16,818 bases of DNA. Origin: Agrobacterium fabrum (GTDB lineage: Bacteria > Pseudomonadota > Alphaproteobacteria > Rhizobiales > Rhizobiaceae). A program made the translations under genes and the position numbers. This document shows positions 8,169 through 15,730 of the stretch, one piece after another (within the stretch, counting starts at the first letter, position 1; every line of letters begins with the position of its first letter). Under the pieces are notes generated by a model. The model saw nothing but the letters and a program-made list of their open reading frames with translations. It had not been told where the DNA came from and did no database searches. Location of the stretch: contig QFOL01000053.1 in NCBI GenBank assembly GCA_003241215.1, positions 1-16,818 on the forward strand. Reading direction: 5' to 3'.

Positions 8169-9359
8169 TTACTGCGAAGCGGCAACCTTGTCTTCCGTCT
8201 GCGGTGCGATGGTTGCACCGGGGCGAATGCGCTGCAGGCCGTTGACAACGATCGTGTCGCCTGCGGCAAGGCCGCTTTCAACGATACGCTGGCCATCGGC
8301 CGGTGCGCCCGGCTTGATCTGGCGGTAGCTTACCTTGTTTTCGGCATCGACCACGAAGACGAACCGCTTGTCCTGATCCGTGCCGATGGCCCGGTCGCTG
8401 ATGACGATGCGGTTTTCCGGCTTCGGTTCACCCATGCGCACCCGCACGAACTGGCCGGGAATGAGCCTGCCATCAGGATTTTCGAAGACGGCGCGGACAC
8501 CGATGGTGCCGCTTGCCGAATCCACCTGATTGTCGATCAGGTGCAGCGTGCCCTTGATCGGCGTGCCCTCATCCGAAAGCGTGCCGATTTCCACCGGGAT
8601 CTGTTCGAGGGCGGGCAAGGCGCCATCCGTGTGCGGCAGTTCGGCAAGCGCCTTGGCCACGACGCCTTCGCTGGCGTTGAAGCTGGCATAGATCGGGTTG
8701 ACCGATACCAGTGTCGTGAGCGCCGGCGAGGTGGAGCCGGCGGCGACGAGGTTGCCGGCGGTGATTTCGATGCGGCCGACGCGGCCGGAAACCGGGGCGA
8801 GGATTTCGGTATAACCGAGATCGAGCTGAGCCGTGGTCAGTGCTGCGCGGGCGGCGCGAAGCTGGGCTTCGGCATCCGCAAACGAGCTTTGACGCTGGTC
8901 GAGATCGCTCTGGGAGATGGTGCGATTGTCGGAAAGCCTGCGGCCACGGTCGAGTTCGGTCTTTGCAAGGCTGACCTTGGCTTCGGCCGAAGCAACCTGG
9001 CCCTCAGCGCCCGCAACGGCGGCCTGATAAGGGGCCGGGTCGATGGTGAAGAGAGGATCGCCTTCCTTCACCAGCGCGCCTTCGCGGAAATGCACGGCCT
9101 TGATCTGGCCGGCGACGCGGGAGCGGATCTGCACCCGGTCAACGGCTTCGAGACGGCCGGAAAACTCTTCCCAGCGCATGACGTCGCGGCTTTCCACCTT
9201 GGCGACGGTAACCGGGATTGCCGACGTTTCGGCAGGCGTTGCGGCGGCCGTCGCATCGCGGCTGGTGGGGAGGTCGAAAAACAGTGCTGCGGCTGCGACG
9301 GACATAGCGAGCCCGATACCGGCGCCCGTCAGGGCCCGGCGCTTTGTGTTCAGCGTCAT
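8169..9359 (-). CDS. RND efflux periplasmic adaptor, MexE-like
   Basis: This 396-residue membrane-fusion protein should link the RND pump to an outer-membrane channel in the periplasm. A hydrophobic segment at about 10-28 acts as signal or anchor; there is no cysteine after it, so it is not a lipoprotein. The lipoyl half-motifs lie around residues 72-108 (RVAGQIKAVHFREG) and 181-213 (LAPVSGRVGRI). They flank an alpha-helical hairpin (about 110-180) rich in Ala, Glu, Gln and Lys. Beta-barrel and membrane-proximal domains follow (LIPGQFVRVRMG). AAGGAG (9366-9371) lies 6 bases before the ATG. It is the upstream partner of the pump, separated by two hairpins. No outer-membrane factor is encoded nearby. 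Confidence 0.94.
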   Translation of the reverse strand: MTLNTKRRALTGAGIGLAMSVAAAALFFDLPTSRDATAAATPAETSAIPVTVAKVESRDVMRWEEFSGRLEAVDRVQIRSRVAGQIKAVHFREGALVKEGDPLFTIDPAPYQAAVAGAEGQVASAEAKVSLAKTELDRGRRLSDNRTISQSDLDQRQSSFADAEAQLRAARAALTTAQLDLGYTEILAPVSGRVGRIEITAGNLVAAGSTSPALTTLVSVNPIYASFNASEGVVAKALAELPHTDGALPALEQIPVEIGTLSDEGTPIKGTLHLIDNQVDSASGTIGVRAVFENPDGRLIPGQFVRVRMGEPKPENRIVISDRAIGTDQDKRFVFVVDAENKVSYRQIKPGAPADGQRIVESGLAAGDTIVVNGLQRIRPGATIAPQTEDKVAASQ

Positions 9360-9371
9360 GGGTTTCTCCTT

Positions 9372-9389
9372 GGCTCCCGATCAGGAGCC
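9372..9389. repeat. Hairpin before the adaptor Shine-Dalgarno
   Basis: GGCTCC and GGAGCC form a perfect 6-bp stem around a 6-base loop. On the minus strand the stem ends directly at the AAGGAG ribosome-binding site of the adaptor, where it could influence translation. No regulator is evident. Confidence 0.4.
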
Positions 9390-9418
9390 GGTCAGTTTCT
9401 CTATCTCTTTGTTTTGTC

Positions 9419-9462
9419 GCATTTCCGGACAGGAAACCGGGGTCCGCTTTTCCTGGAAATGC
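9419..9462. promoter_or_regulatory. Inverted repeat between hydrolase-fold and adaptor genes
   Basis: GCATTTCC (9419-9426) and GGAAATGC (9455-9462) are perfect 8-base inverted repeats, with an inner pair CGGAC/GTCCG (9426-9430 and 9442-9446). The structure fills much of the 117-bp gap. No T-run follows on the minus strand. It could be an operator for the efflux genes or an mRNA structure after the hydrolase-fold gene; sequence alone does not decide. Confidence 0.4.
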
Positions 9463-9476
9463 TCAAAATGCGGTAT

Positions 9477-10286
9477 TCAGTGTTTCAACTGGTCAACGAA
9501 GGTCTTGAACTCCGAACAGACGGATGAGACCCATCCGCCGCCCTCTCCTTGATAAAGCCCCGTCCAGCCGACGCCGGCGGGGAAAACATGCTGCCGGACG
9601 CTGACGCCGGAGGCGATGAGGCGGTCTGCATAACCGACCGTTTCGTCGCGCAGAGGGTCGTCCTCGGCGGTAAAGATCAGCGCCGGCGCCACCCGGTTCA
9701 GCCGCGTGCATTGGCAGGGCGCGGCATAGGGGTGGAAAAACCCGCACGCCTTGGCAAGGTAATGGCTCCAGCCATCGGCCCAGCGCTGGCGCATGCCGAT
9801 CCTGTCCGCGTCGCGGAAGGATTCCGTCGTCATCATCGGGTCGATCATGGGCGACAGAAGAATCTGGCCTGCGAGTTTGCCCGGCATGCGGTCACGGGCC
9901 TTCAAGGCAAGCCCCGCCGCCACATTGCCGCCAGCCTCTTCGCCGGCCACGAACAGCAGCGATTTCGCGCCGCCATAATGCTTGCGGTCCCGGCTCAGAT
10001 GGTCGAGCGCCTCATAGGCGCAGTCGATGACCATCGGAAACTCGTTGCCGGACGGCTTGCTGTAGTCGGCTTCCACGACCACTGCGCCGCTTTCCGCAAG
10101 CGCGCGGGCCACCGGAAGCTCGGGGCAATTGCCGCCCGGCTCAAGGCCGGGTTCCAGAAACGATCCGCCGCGCAGATAAAGCACGACAGGCGGATGGCTG
10201 CAGAGGCAGGAACCTTCATAACGGCGCACGGAGAGCTTCGACGCGGACGCCGCGCTGCTGCCCATGTTTTCCCAATGCGCGTTCAT
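9477..10286 (-). CDS. Alpha/beta-hydrolase fold-3 protein, probably catalytically dead
   Basis: This 269-residue cytoplasmic protein has the architecture of the hormone-sensitive-lipase (fold-3) hydrolases, but three key sites are changed. The usual HGGG oxyanion motif reads RGGS (39-42). The nucleophile elbow GDSAGGN reads GEEAGGN (115-121), so the serine is glutamate 117. The C-terminal histidine, normally in an HGF-like motif, is missing in AGVGWTGLY. The acid D210 in DDPLRDE is retained. The reading frame is intact, so this is a change of function rather than decay. The ATG at 10284-10286 has AAGGA about 10 bases upstream; M8 is an alternative. It is upstream of the RND genes on the same strand and divergent from a LysR gene. 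A ligand-sensing or binding role is inference. Confidence 0.8.
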   Translation of the reverse strand: MNAHWENMGSSAASASKLSVRRYEGSCLCSHPPVVLYLRGGSFLEPGLEPGGNCPELPVARALAESGAVVVEADYSKPSGNEFPMVIDCAYEALDHLSRDRKHYGGAKSLLFVAGEEAGGNVAAGLALKARDRMPGKLAGQILLSPMIDPMMTTESFRDADRIGMRQRWADGWSHYLAKACGFFHPYAAPCQCTRLNRVAPALIFTAEDDPLRDETVGYADRLIASGVSVRQHVFPAGVGWTGLYQGEGGGWVSSVCSEFKTFVDQLKH

Positions 10287-10312
10287 GAATCCAGATCCTT
10301 TGCGCTACCACC

Positions 10313-10413
10313 TAAAGCGTGTTGCGATCCTTCGGATACGCTGCTGCGCTTTAAGTTTTTATCTTGCCGCATGTCGTCACCGCAAAACCGCAACGCACTT
10401 TTGCGCGACATGC
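10313..10413. repeat. RIME1-like intergenic mosaic element
   Basis: About 100 bases contain two palindromes in tandem. The first runs from TAAAGCG (10313-10319) to CGCTTTA (10347-10353). The second runs from GCATGTCG (10369-10376) to CGACATGC (10406-10413), with an inner pair CGCAAAA/TTTTGCG (10381-10387 and 10399-10405). The layout, size and sequence recall the roughly 108-bp Rhizobium intergenic mosaic element RIME1, remembered from the literature rather than searched. It sits between the divergent hydrolase-fold and LysR genes. Confidence 0.75.
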
Positions 10414-10459
10414 TTGAGGCGGATCATATTGCAAAATCTGAAATCCATATTATTGTTCG

Positions 10460-10472
10460 GATCGAAACGATC
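10460..10472. promoter_or_regulatory. Candidate operator in the LysR/hydrolase divergent region
   Basis: GATCG-AAA-CGATC is a perfect inverted repeat in the AT-rich stretch 10420-10534 left free by the repeat element, about 65 bases before the LysR start. LysR proteins usually bind interrupted dyads in such divergent gaps. The match is by symmetry only. Confidence 0.3.
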
Positions 10473-10534
10473 AAGCATGCAAATTTGAAAACACTATTCC
10501 GAAATCACGGACAATCACATCTCCGGGGCAATGA

Positions 10535-11434
10535 ATGGATCAGCTCTCCGCCATGCGGGTTTTTACGCGGGTCGTGGAAACCGGCAATTTCAGCCGCGCC
10601 GCCACCGCGCTGAACATGCCGAAAACCACTGTTACCAATATGGTGCAGGCGCTTGAGGCGCATTTGCACACCACACTTCTCAACCGCACCACGCGCCGGG
10701 TGATGCTGACAACGGACGGCGCTCTCTATTATGAGCGGGCCTCACAGATTTTATCGGAAATCGAAGAACTTGACGGCAGCATGTCCAGCGCGCAAGTGCA
10801 GCCCTCCGGCCGGTTGCGGGTGGAAATGGCCGGTGTCTTCGCGGACTTGGTGGTTATCCCACATCTTTGCGAATTTTACCAGCGTTATCCGCAAATCCGT
10901 CTCGATCTCGGCGTCGGCGACCGTCTGGTCGATTATATCGCGGAGAATGTCGACTGTGCGCTGCGGGTCGGCGTGCTGCGCGATCAGTCGCTGATTGCCC
11001 GTAAAGTCGGCGAACTCCGGTTCGAAACATTCGCCTCGCCGTCCTATATCGAGAACTTCGGCATGCCGCGAGAACCGGAGGATCTGGAGAAGGATCATTA
11101 TTCGGTGGGCTACCTCAATGCCACTACCGGCCAGATCATGCCTGCTTCCTTCGACAACGGTGTGCGCAGCGTCGAGCTGACCCCGAATTATGTCGTTTCG
11201 GTCAATGACAGCCGTACTTATCTCAATGCGGCGCTGGCCGGCATGGGCATCGTCCAGCTTCCCGTCTTCATGGTGAAGGATGCGCTTTCACGGGGCGAGC
11301 TGGTGCCGGTGCTTTCCGAATGGCGGCGCGAGGCCATGCCGATCTATGTGGTCTATCCGCAGACCCGGCATGTGACCAACAAGGTCCGCGTTTTCGTCGA
11401 CTGGCTGGCCAAGCTCGTTCACGGCCTGGTGTGA
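10535..11434 (+). CDS. LysR-family regulator divergent from the efflux locus
   Basis: This 299-residue transcription factor has an N-terminal winged helix-turn-helix (about residues 1-60, FSRAATALNMPKTTVTNMVQ then LLNRTTR). A substrate-binding domain follows from about 90 (GRLRVEMAGVFADLVVIPHL, then DCALRVGVLRDQSLIARKVG). It belongs to the CrgA/YafC-like LysR group rather than the classic MexT type. The ATG at 10535 has GGGG 6 bases upstream. The gene diverges from the hydrolase-fold gene across a 248-bp region that carries the RIME1-like repeat. By the usual LysR pattern it should control its own promoter and the divergent hydrolase/RND genes. That target and any inducer are inferred from position. 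Confidence 0.9.
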   Translation: MDQLSAMRVFTRVVETGNFSRAATALNMPKTTVTNMVQALEAHLHTTLLNRTTRRVMLTTDGALYYERASQILSEIEELDGSMSSAQVQPSGRLRVEMAGVFADLVVIPHLCEFYQRYPQIRLDLGVGDRLVDYIAENVDCALRVGVLRDQSLIARKVGELRFETFASPSYIENFGMPREPEDLEKDHYSVGYLNATTGQIMPASFDNGVRSVELTPNYVVSVNDSRTYLNAALAGMGIVQLPVFMVKDALSRGELVPVLSEWRREAMPIYVVYPQTRHVTNKVRVFVDWLAKLVHGLV

Positions 11435-11509
11435 GGCGGGCGGTCGGCGCTGAAGAAAATAGCGGGCTGCCCGGGATGCGCCTGCCTGAGATATGGCAGG
11501 GCGGCCACG

Positions 11510-12253
11510 TCACCGCAGGACAATAAAAGTGGCGTCCGCCGTCACTTTAACAGCGGAACTCTTACGCTCCGGTGAGGAGCGGATATCAATTTTATAAATG
11601 GCGCAATTGCCGTTTTCTTTTCTGATCCGGGTGCAATGCGTATTCACACCGGCATAATATTCGCGCCGCTGCGCGGGCCAGCGATCTGTCAGTAATATCT
11701 TCTCGGCAGTCTTGTTGAGATTGGCCGATATTTCCAGGTAGTTCAGTTCTGCAGATGGCCGAACGGCGCCGAAGGCATCTCGTTGGGTGAAACTCAGCGT
11801 CATGCTCAGGTCATAAAATGTTTCCGATTGCTCGGCGGCAATGCGGGTCACCGCGCATTTGGCGGCAAGGGTTTGGGTCAGTAGAGCGCATTCCGCAAGA
11901 CCGATGGTGGGCAGGCGGGAAGCAATATATCCGTTCCAGTCGGTCACTGTCGCAGCAGAGGGATCCCCGCGACGGAAGTCTTCCGGTTTCATCTGAACGC
12001 GAATTCTCACCGAGCGGCTTTTCTCGAATTCGTCCATGCTGCGGAGCGCCGCCAAACCCGGCGCGGATGCGGGGCTGACTGGAGTTCCGTTGAAGTCGCT
12101 TCTTTCTTCCTTCTGAACGGAAGATACGGTTCGGAGCAGGCCGGTCATCTCGAGCAAATATCGGGCTGCGGCAATATTGAGCACAAATCCGCCGATAAGC
12201 GGTAAAAAGAAAATGACTGTAATCACGAGCATGAAGATACGCGCGGGAGGCAT
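11510..12253 (-). CDS. Uncharacterised membrane-anchored protein
   Basis: I do not recognise this 247-residue protein. One strongly hydrophobic span (about 6-30) follows a short N-terminus with one arginine, so most of the protein is probably periplasmic. A Ser/Pro/Ala linker (about 45-70) leads into a domain with two cysteine pairs, C122/C133 and C207/C217, each about ten residues apart, as expected for disulfides in the periplasm. The C-terminal part alternates polar and hydrophobic residues and looks beta-rich. It starts 1 bp after the stop of the lipoprotein gene, so the two are almost certainly translated from one mRNA. Its sequence gives no link to a known secretion or envelope system. 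Confidence 0.75.
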   Translation of the reverse strand: MPPARIFMLVITVIFFLPLIGGFVLNIAAARYLLEMTGLLRTVSSVQKEERSDFNGTPVSPASAPGLAALRSMDEFEKSRSVRIRVQMKPEDFRRGDPSAATVTDWNGYIASRLPTIGLAECALLTQTLAAKCAVTRIAAEQSETFYDLSMTLSFTQRDAFGAVRPSAELNYLEISANLNKTAEKILLTDRWPAQRREYYAGVNTHCTRIRKENGNCAIYKIDIRSSPERKSSAVKVTADATFIVLR

Positions 12254-12254
12254 T

Positions 12255-13286
12255 TTACTTGTTCCTGTTGAGCGCGGTGAGATCGCTGCCGAATATCGCC
12301 CTGGCTTTCTCCTTCACCAGTTGCGACCGGATTTTTTCATATTCGGACCTGGATGGCGCGAAGAACATATGGTCGGCCGACGCCGCCAGAACACGTGCTC
12401 CATCCAGGGAATTGTAAACGACACGTGTGTCCAGCGAAGCGGGAACGGGCCCGACAATCGCATGGCTCATTTTTTCGAAACCGATGGTGTTGGCTTCGCT
12501 GGGGACGCCGAAGGTGTTCGTGAACCACTTGTTGTACGTGGTGTATATCTTCGAGGCCTTGCCGACGCCCTCCTTTGCATCCTTGTTGCCGTTCCTGGCC
12601 TTTTCGACCAGGCTCCAATGATCTTTCGGGGCCCGGGCCGGACGAATCTGGCATCGGGCTGCGGCTTTTTCGCCAATGGCGCTCACGGGGACGGCAGCAT
12701 CGAGATTGGCTATGGCGGTGTGTGTGACACCGATGACCGCGACGCGATCAATTCGCGCATTTTCTGCCTTGTGAATATTCCACATGATGTTCCGCCCGCC
12801 CGCAAGGACGAGATAAACCGGGGCATCGGTGGCGGTTATCACAACATCCACCACATGCAGGCGATCGTCGTATTCCGGCGAATAAATAACGGGTTCGCGG
12901 CCGCGCTCCTGCCAGCCGCCGATATAGGTGTTGGCGCTTCTCAGGATATCGACGTCGGCAATCGCAACGAGGTCGGAAAGCTGGTCGCTTTCATAAACCT
13001 GAACCTGAACGACCTTCACGCCTCCCGGTGGGCGCGGAAACATGCAATTTTCCGCGGGCTGGAGGGTTTCGAGGGTGATTTTTGTCGTGCCGGTCGAAGG
13101 GCCGACATTCGATACGGCTGCCTTGAACCAGCCGATCTTCTGTTCGGCTCCCACCAGCACACCGGAAAATACCCGATAGCCGAAGTTGGACCGTGCCGGC
13201 CTGTTCGGCGCCCCTTCCGGCGGCCTGTCGTCCGAACATCCCGCGAGCAGGGTGCAAATGATGATAAATGCAATAAATATTTGCAT
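12255..13286 (-). CDS. Uncharacterised lipoprotein
   Basis: I do not recognise the function of this 343-residue protein. A short signal peptide ends in the lipobox LLAGC, giving lipidated C17. Serine follows at +2, which by the usual Lol rule favours outer-membrane delivery. The mature part looks beta-rich to about residue 205 (for example VYLVLAGGRNIMWNI near 157-171). A basic, helical C-terminal segment follows (about 218-260 and 312-335). C81 and C212 are the other cysteines. The stop lies 1 bp from the next gene. The ATG is preceded only by a weak GGAAA and sits inside an inverted repeat. The upstream DNA is very AT-rich, unlike neighbouring genes, which may mean the pair was acquired. 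Confidence 0.78.
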   Translation of the reverse strand: MQIFIAFIIICTLLAGCSDDRPPEGAPNRPARSNFGYRVFSGVLVGAEQKIGWFKAAVSNVGPSTGTTKITLETLQPAENCMFPRPPGGVKVVQVQVYESDQLSDLVAIADVDILRSANTYIGGWQERGREPVIYSPEYDDRLHVVDVVITATDAPVYLVLAGGRNIMWNIHKAENARIDRVAVIGVTHTAIANLDAAVPVSAIGEKAAARCQIRPARAPKDHWSLVEKARNGNKDAKEGVGKASKIYTTYNKWFTNTFGVPSEANTIGFEKMSHAIVGPVPASLDTRVVYNSLDGARVLAASADHMFFAPSRSEYEKIRSQLVKEKARAIFGSDLTALNRNK

Positions 13287-13287
13287 T
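13267..13287. promoter_or_regulatory. Inverted repeat over the lipoprotein start codon
   Basis: AATGCAA (13267-13273) and TTGCATT (13281-13287) are perfect 7-base arms around 7 bases. The start codon (13284-13286) lies in one arm, so an mRNA hairpin would mask it. It could equally be a DNA-binding site, or chance in AT-rich sequence. Confidence 0.35.
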
Positions 13288-13302
13288 AATATTTCCGAAT
13301 TT

Positions 13303-13349
13303 ATTATAAAATACTATCTAATATACTAATTTATAGCGACGTATAAATT
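13303..13349 (-). promoter_or_regulatory. Candidate promoter and dyad upstream of the lipoprotein operon
   Basis: On the minus strand a perfect TATAAT (13303-13308) lies about 16 bases before the ATG. Further upstream, AATTTATA (13328-13335) and TATAAATT (13342-13349) form a perfect 8-base inverted repeat around GCGACG, where a -35 box or operator would be. No good -35 hexamer is visible, and in DNA this AT-rich a TATAAT can arise by chance. The rest of the 185-bp gap to 13471 shows no gene. Confidence 0.35.
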
Positions 13350-13471
13350 TACTAATCGAAAATTGTGAACGATTTTTATCCGAAAATTACTTGGATATAG
13401 TCGTCGAGGCGATTTTACGGTCCATGAAATTATCCGGTATTCTTTGCCCGGGCATATCGGCTTGATTCTGC

Positions 13472-14371
13472 TTACCGCCCGACCCTTACGGCGAGGAAAT
13501 CGATGAAGGCGCGCACGCGGGCGGCGAGATGCTCGTGGCCGGCATAAACCGCGTGGATCACTTCCATCTCCTCGGCATTATAGTCTTCCAGCACCGGCAC
13601 GAGCAGGCCCGCCTCGATATCCGGCTCGATATGAAATTCGCCGACCCTTCCGAGTCCCAGGCCCGTCAGGCAGAGCCTTCGCATGGCCATGCCGCTGTTG
13701 ACCGAAGCGTTGCCGGTTACGGGCAGACGGTAGATTTCCGCAGAGCCGGGGTTGCGAAACGGCCATTCGTTGAGGCTGCGGCTGAAATTGAAGCTGAAGC
13801 AATTGTGCCGCGCCAGATCCTGCGGGTTTTCCGGCATGCCGTGTTTTTCGATATAGGCGGGGGAGGCGACGATGACCCGGCGCACCTCTTTCAGCTTTCT
13901 CGCCTTCAGGGATGAATCTCCCATCGCGCCGGAGCGAATGGCGATATCGGTGCGTTCCTCGATCAGGCTGATGACGCCGTCGGTCAGCGAGATATCCAGC
14001 TCGATTTCCGGATAAAGCGACAGGAATTCCGGTGCAAGCGGCAGGAGATAACGTTCGCCGAAGCCCAGCGTGGCGTTGACGCGCAAAAGGCCGCGCGGCA
14101 CCACCTTGCCGCCGCTCGCCACGATCTGCTCGGTCTCGGCTATGTCGGCGAGAATGCGCCTTGCCCGTGCAAGATAGACTTCGCCCTCCGGTGTCAGCGT
14201 GACAAGCCGGGTGGAGCGGGCAAGCAGCCGGGTGCCGAGGCGGTCTTCGATACGTGTGACAAGCTTGCTCACCGCCGAGGGTGAAAGCTTCAGCCTGCGC
14301 CCGGCGGCGGAAAAGCTGCCGAGTTCCGCCGCCGCCACAAAGACTTCCATTTCTCCGGCCCTGTTGTCCAT
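13472..14371 (-). CDS. LysR-family regulator, YafC-like, divergent from MFS/AKR
   Basis: This 299-residue LysR protein has a winged helix-turn-helix at about 5-62 (GSFSAAGRRLKLSPSAVSKL, then RLLARSTRLVTLTPEG). Its effector domain (PRGLLRVNATLGFGERYLLP, then DIAIRSGAMGDSSLKARKL) resembles E. coli YafC as I remember it. It is divergent from the MFS and aldo/keto reductase genes over a 162-bp gap that contains a TTGC-N10-GCAA dyad. E. coli keeps yafC next to dkgB, and the reductase here is DkgB-like, so regulation of the reductase and transporter is a reasonable inference. The ligand is unknown; carbonyl compounds are one possibility. Confidence 0.9.
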   Translation of the reverse strand: MDNRAGEMEVFVAAAELGSFSAAGRRLKLSPSAVSKLVTRIEDRLGTRLLARSTRLVTLTPEGEVYLARARRILADIAETEQIVASGGKVVPRGLLRVNATLGFGERYLLPLAPEFLSLYPEIELDISLTDGVISLIEERTDIAIRSGAMGDSSLKARKLKEVRRVIVASPAYIEKHGMPENPQDLARHNCFSFNFSRSLNEWPFRNPGSAEIYRLPVTGNASVNSGMAMRRLCLTGLGLGRVGEFHIEPDIEAGLLVPVLEDYNAEEMEVIHAVYAGHEHLAARVRAFIDFLAVRVGR

Positions 14372-14414
14372 CGCCGCACCGCCTGTGAAATCAATTCAAA
14401 GGTATTTATCCGAC

Positions 14415-14434
14415 CTTGCCGATTATCATGCAAG
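14415..14434. promoter_or_regulatory. Candidate LysR binding box
   Basis: CTTGC (14415-14419) and GCAAG (14430-14434) form an interrupted dyad with 10 bases between them. It contains the T-N11-A type spacing common to LysR sites and lies 44 bases upstream of the LysR start and about 100 before the MFS start. This is the expected place for an autoregulatory and activating site. Identified by eye only. Confidence 0.4.
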
Positions 14435-14533
14435 TCCCCTTCGCCCATATTGCGTCCATAGATTTGATCCAACCCGGACGGCATCGCTGTCCAGAACGCC
14501 CGCGATCCCGCTCCGGGCGAAGAGGTATTCGTC

Positions 14534-15715
14534 ATGCCATTGGCCATATTTGCCCTGACGATCGCGGCCTATGCGATCGGCACCACGGAGTTCGTGATTG
14601 TCGGTCTTCTGCCGACGGTCGCGACCGATCTTCACATTACCCTGCCGCTTGCCGGCCTCATCGTCAGCGTTTATGCGCTGGGCGTTACCTTCGGTGCGCC
14701 GATCCTGACGGCGCTGACCGGCAGGATCGAAAGAAAGCCGCTGCTGCTCGGCCTGATGGCCCTGTTCGTCATCGGCAACAGTGCGGCGGCCCTGTCGCCC
14801 AGCTATGAGATGCTGCTTGTCGCCCGCGTCATCGCCGCCTTCGCCCATGGCGTCTTCTTCTCGGTCGGCTCCACGATTGCCGCCGATCTCGTGCCGGAAA
14901 ATCGTCGCGCCTCGGCCATTGCCATGATGTTCATGGGGCTGACGGTCGCCATCGTCACCGGCGTTCCGCTCGGCACCTATATCGGGCAGGTCTTCGGCTG
15001 GTGTGCGACCTTCTGGGTCGTTGCCGCCCTTGGCGTCATCGCCTTCTTCGGCATTGCGACGCTTCTGCCGAACACGCTCAAGAAGGCGCCGCCGGCGAGC
15101 CTCTTCGATCAGGTCCGTGTTCTCGGCTCCGGTCGCCTGCTCATCGTTTTCGCCATGACCGCGCTCGGTTACGGCGGCACCTTCGTCGCCTTCACCTTCC
15201 TTGCGCCGATCCTGCAGGATGTCACCGGCTTTTCGGAAAAGAGCGTCAGCCTGATCCTCGTGCTTTATGGCATCGCCATTGCGGCCGGCAATATCGGCGG
15301 CGGCAGGATCGCCAACCATAACCCGGCCAGGGCGCTGATCGGCCTCTTCCTGGCGCAGGCCATCGTGCTGCTCGTCTTTTCCTTCACGGCCTTCTCGCCG
15401 GTGCTGACGCTCATCACGCTTGCCGCGCTCGGTTTCCTGTCCTTCGCCAATGTTCCCGGCCTCCAGCTTTATGTGGTGCAGCTTGCCAAGGAACATCGCC
15501 TCGGCGCCGTCGATGTCGCCTCGGCGCTCAACATCGCCGCCTTCAATCTCGGCATCGCCATTGGCGCATGGCTTGGCGGTCTGGTGGTGGAATCGCCGAT
15601 GGGTCTTGCCGCAACCCCGTGGGTTGGCGCCATCCTCGTCGCCGTGGCCCTGCTCCTGACCCTCTGGAGCAGCTCGCTCGACCGCCGCGCCGCGCTGACC
15701 CTGAAAACCGCCTGA
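14534..15715 (+). CDS. MFS transporter, drug:H+ antiporter-1 type
   Basis: This 393-residue inner-membrane protein has about twelve hydrophobic helices. IGTTEFVIVGLLP in the first helix is typical of the AraJ/YdhP group of DHA1 exporters. GAPILTALTGRIERKPLLLG gives the loop 2-3 motif A (with R and K but no canonical DRxGRR). GVPLGTYIGQVFGW gives motif C of TM5, an antiporter signature. AGAGG-type Shine-Dalgarno (AGAGG, 14521-14525) lies 8 bases before the ATG. The gene is followed after 61 bp by the aldo/keto reductase gene and is divergent from a LysR regulator, so the three form one unit. The substrate cannot be read from sequence; export of a toxic or sugar-derived compound is inferred. 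Confidence 0.92.
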   Translation: MPLAIFALTIAAYAIGTTEFVIVGLLPTVATDLHITLPLAGLIVSVYALGVTFGAPILTALTGRIERKPLLLGLMALFVIGNSAAALSPSYEMLLVARVIAAFAHGVFFSVGSTIAADLVPENRRASAIAMMFMGLTVAIVTGVPLGTYIGQVFGWCATFWVVAALGVIAFFGIATLLPNTLKKAPPASLFDQVRVLGSGRLLIVFAMTALGYGGTFVAFTFLAPILQDVTGFSEKSVSLILVLYGIAIAAGNIGGGRIANHNPARALIGLFLAQAIVLLVFSFTAFSPVLTLITLAALGFLSFANVPGLQLYVVQLAKEHRLGAVDVASALNIAAFNLGIAIGAWLGGLVVESPMGLAATPWVGAILVAVALLLTLWSSSLDRRAALTLKTA

Positions 15716-15730
15716 ACTTTTCATGAAATT

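Noticed and set aside
11462..11500. Possible terminator between the convergent LysR and membrane-protein genes
   Set aside because: CCTGCC/GGCAGG and a 4-bp CGGG/CCCG stem are present, but the stems are short and the only T-rich run (minus strand, 11453-11463) follows the weaker one.
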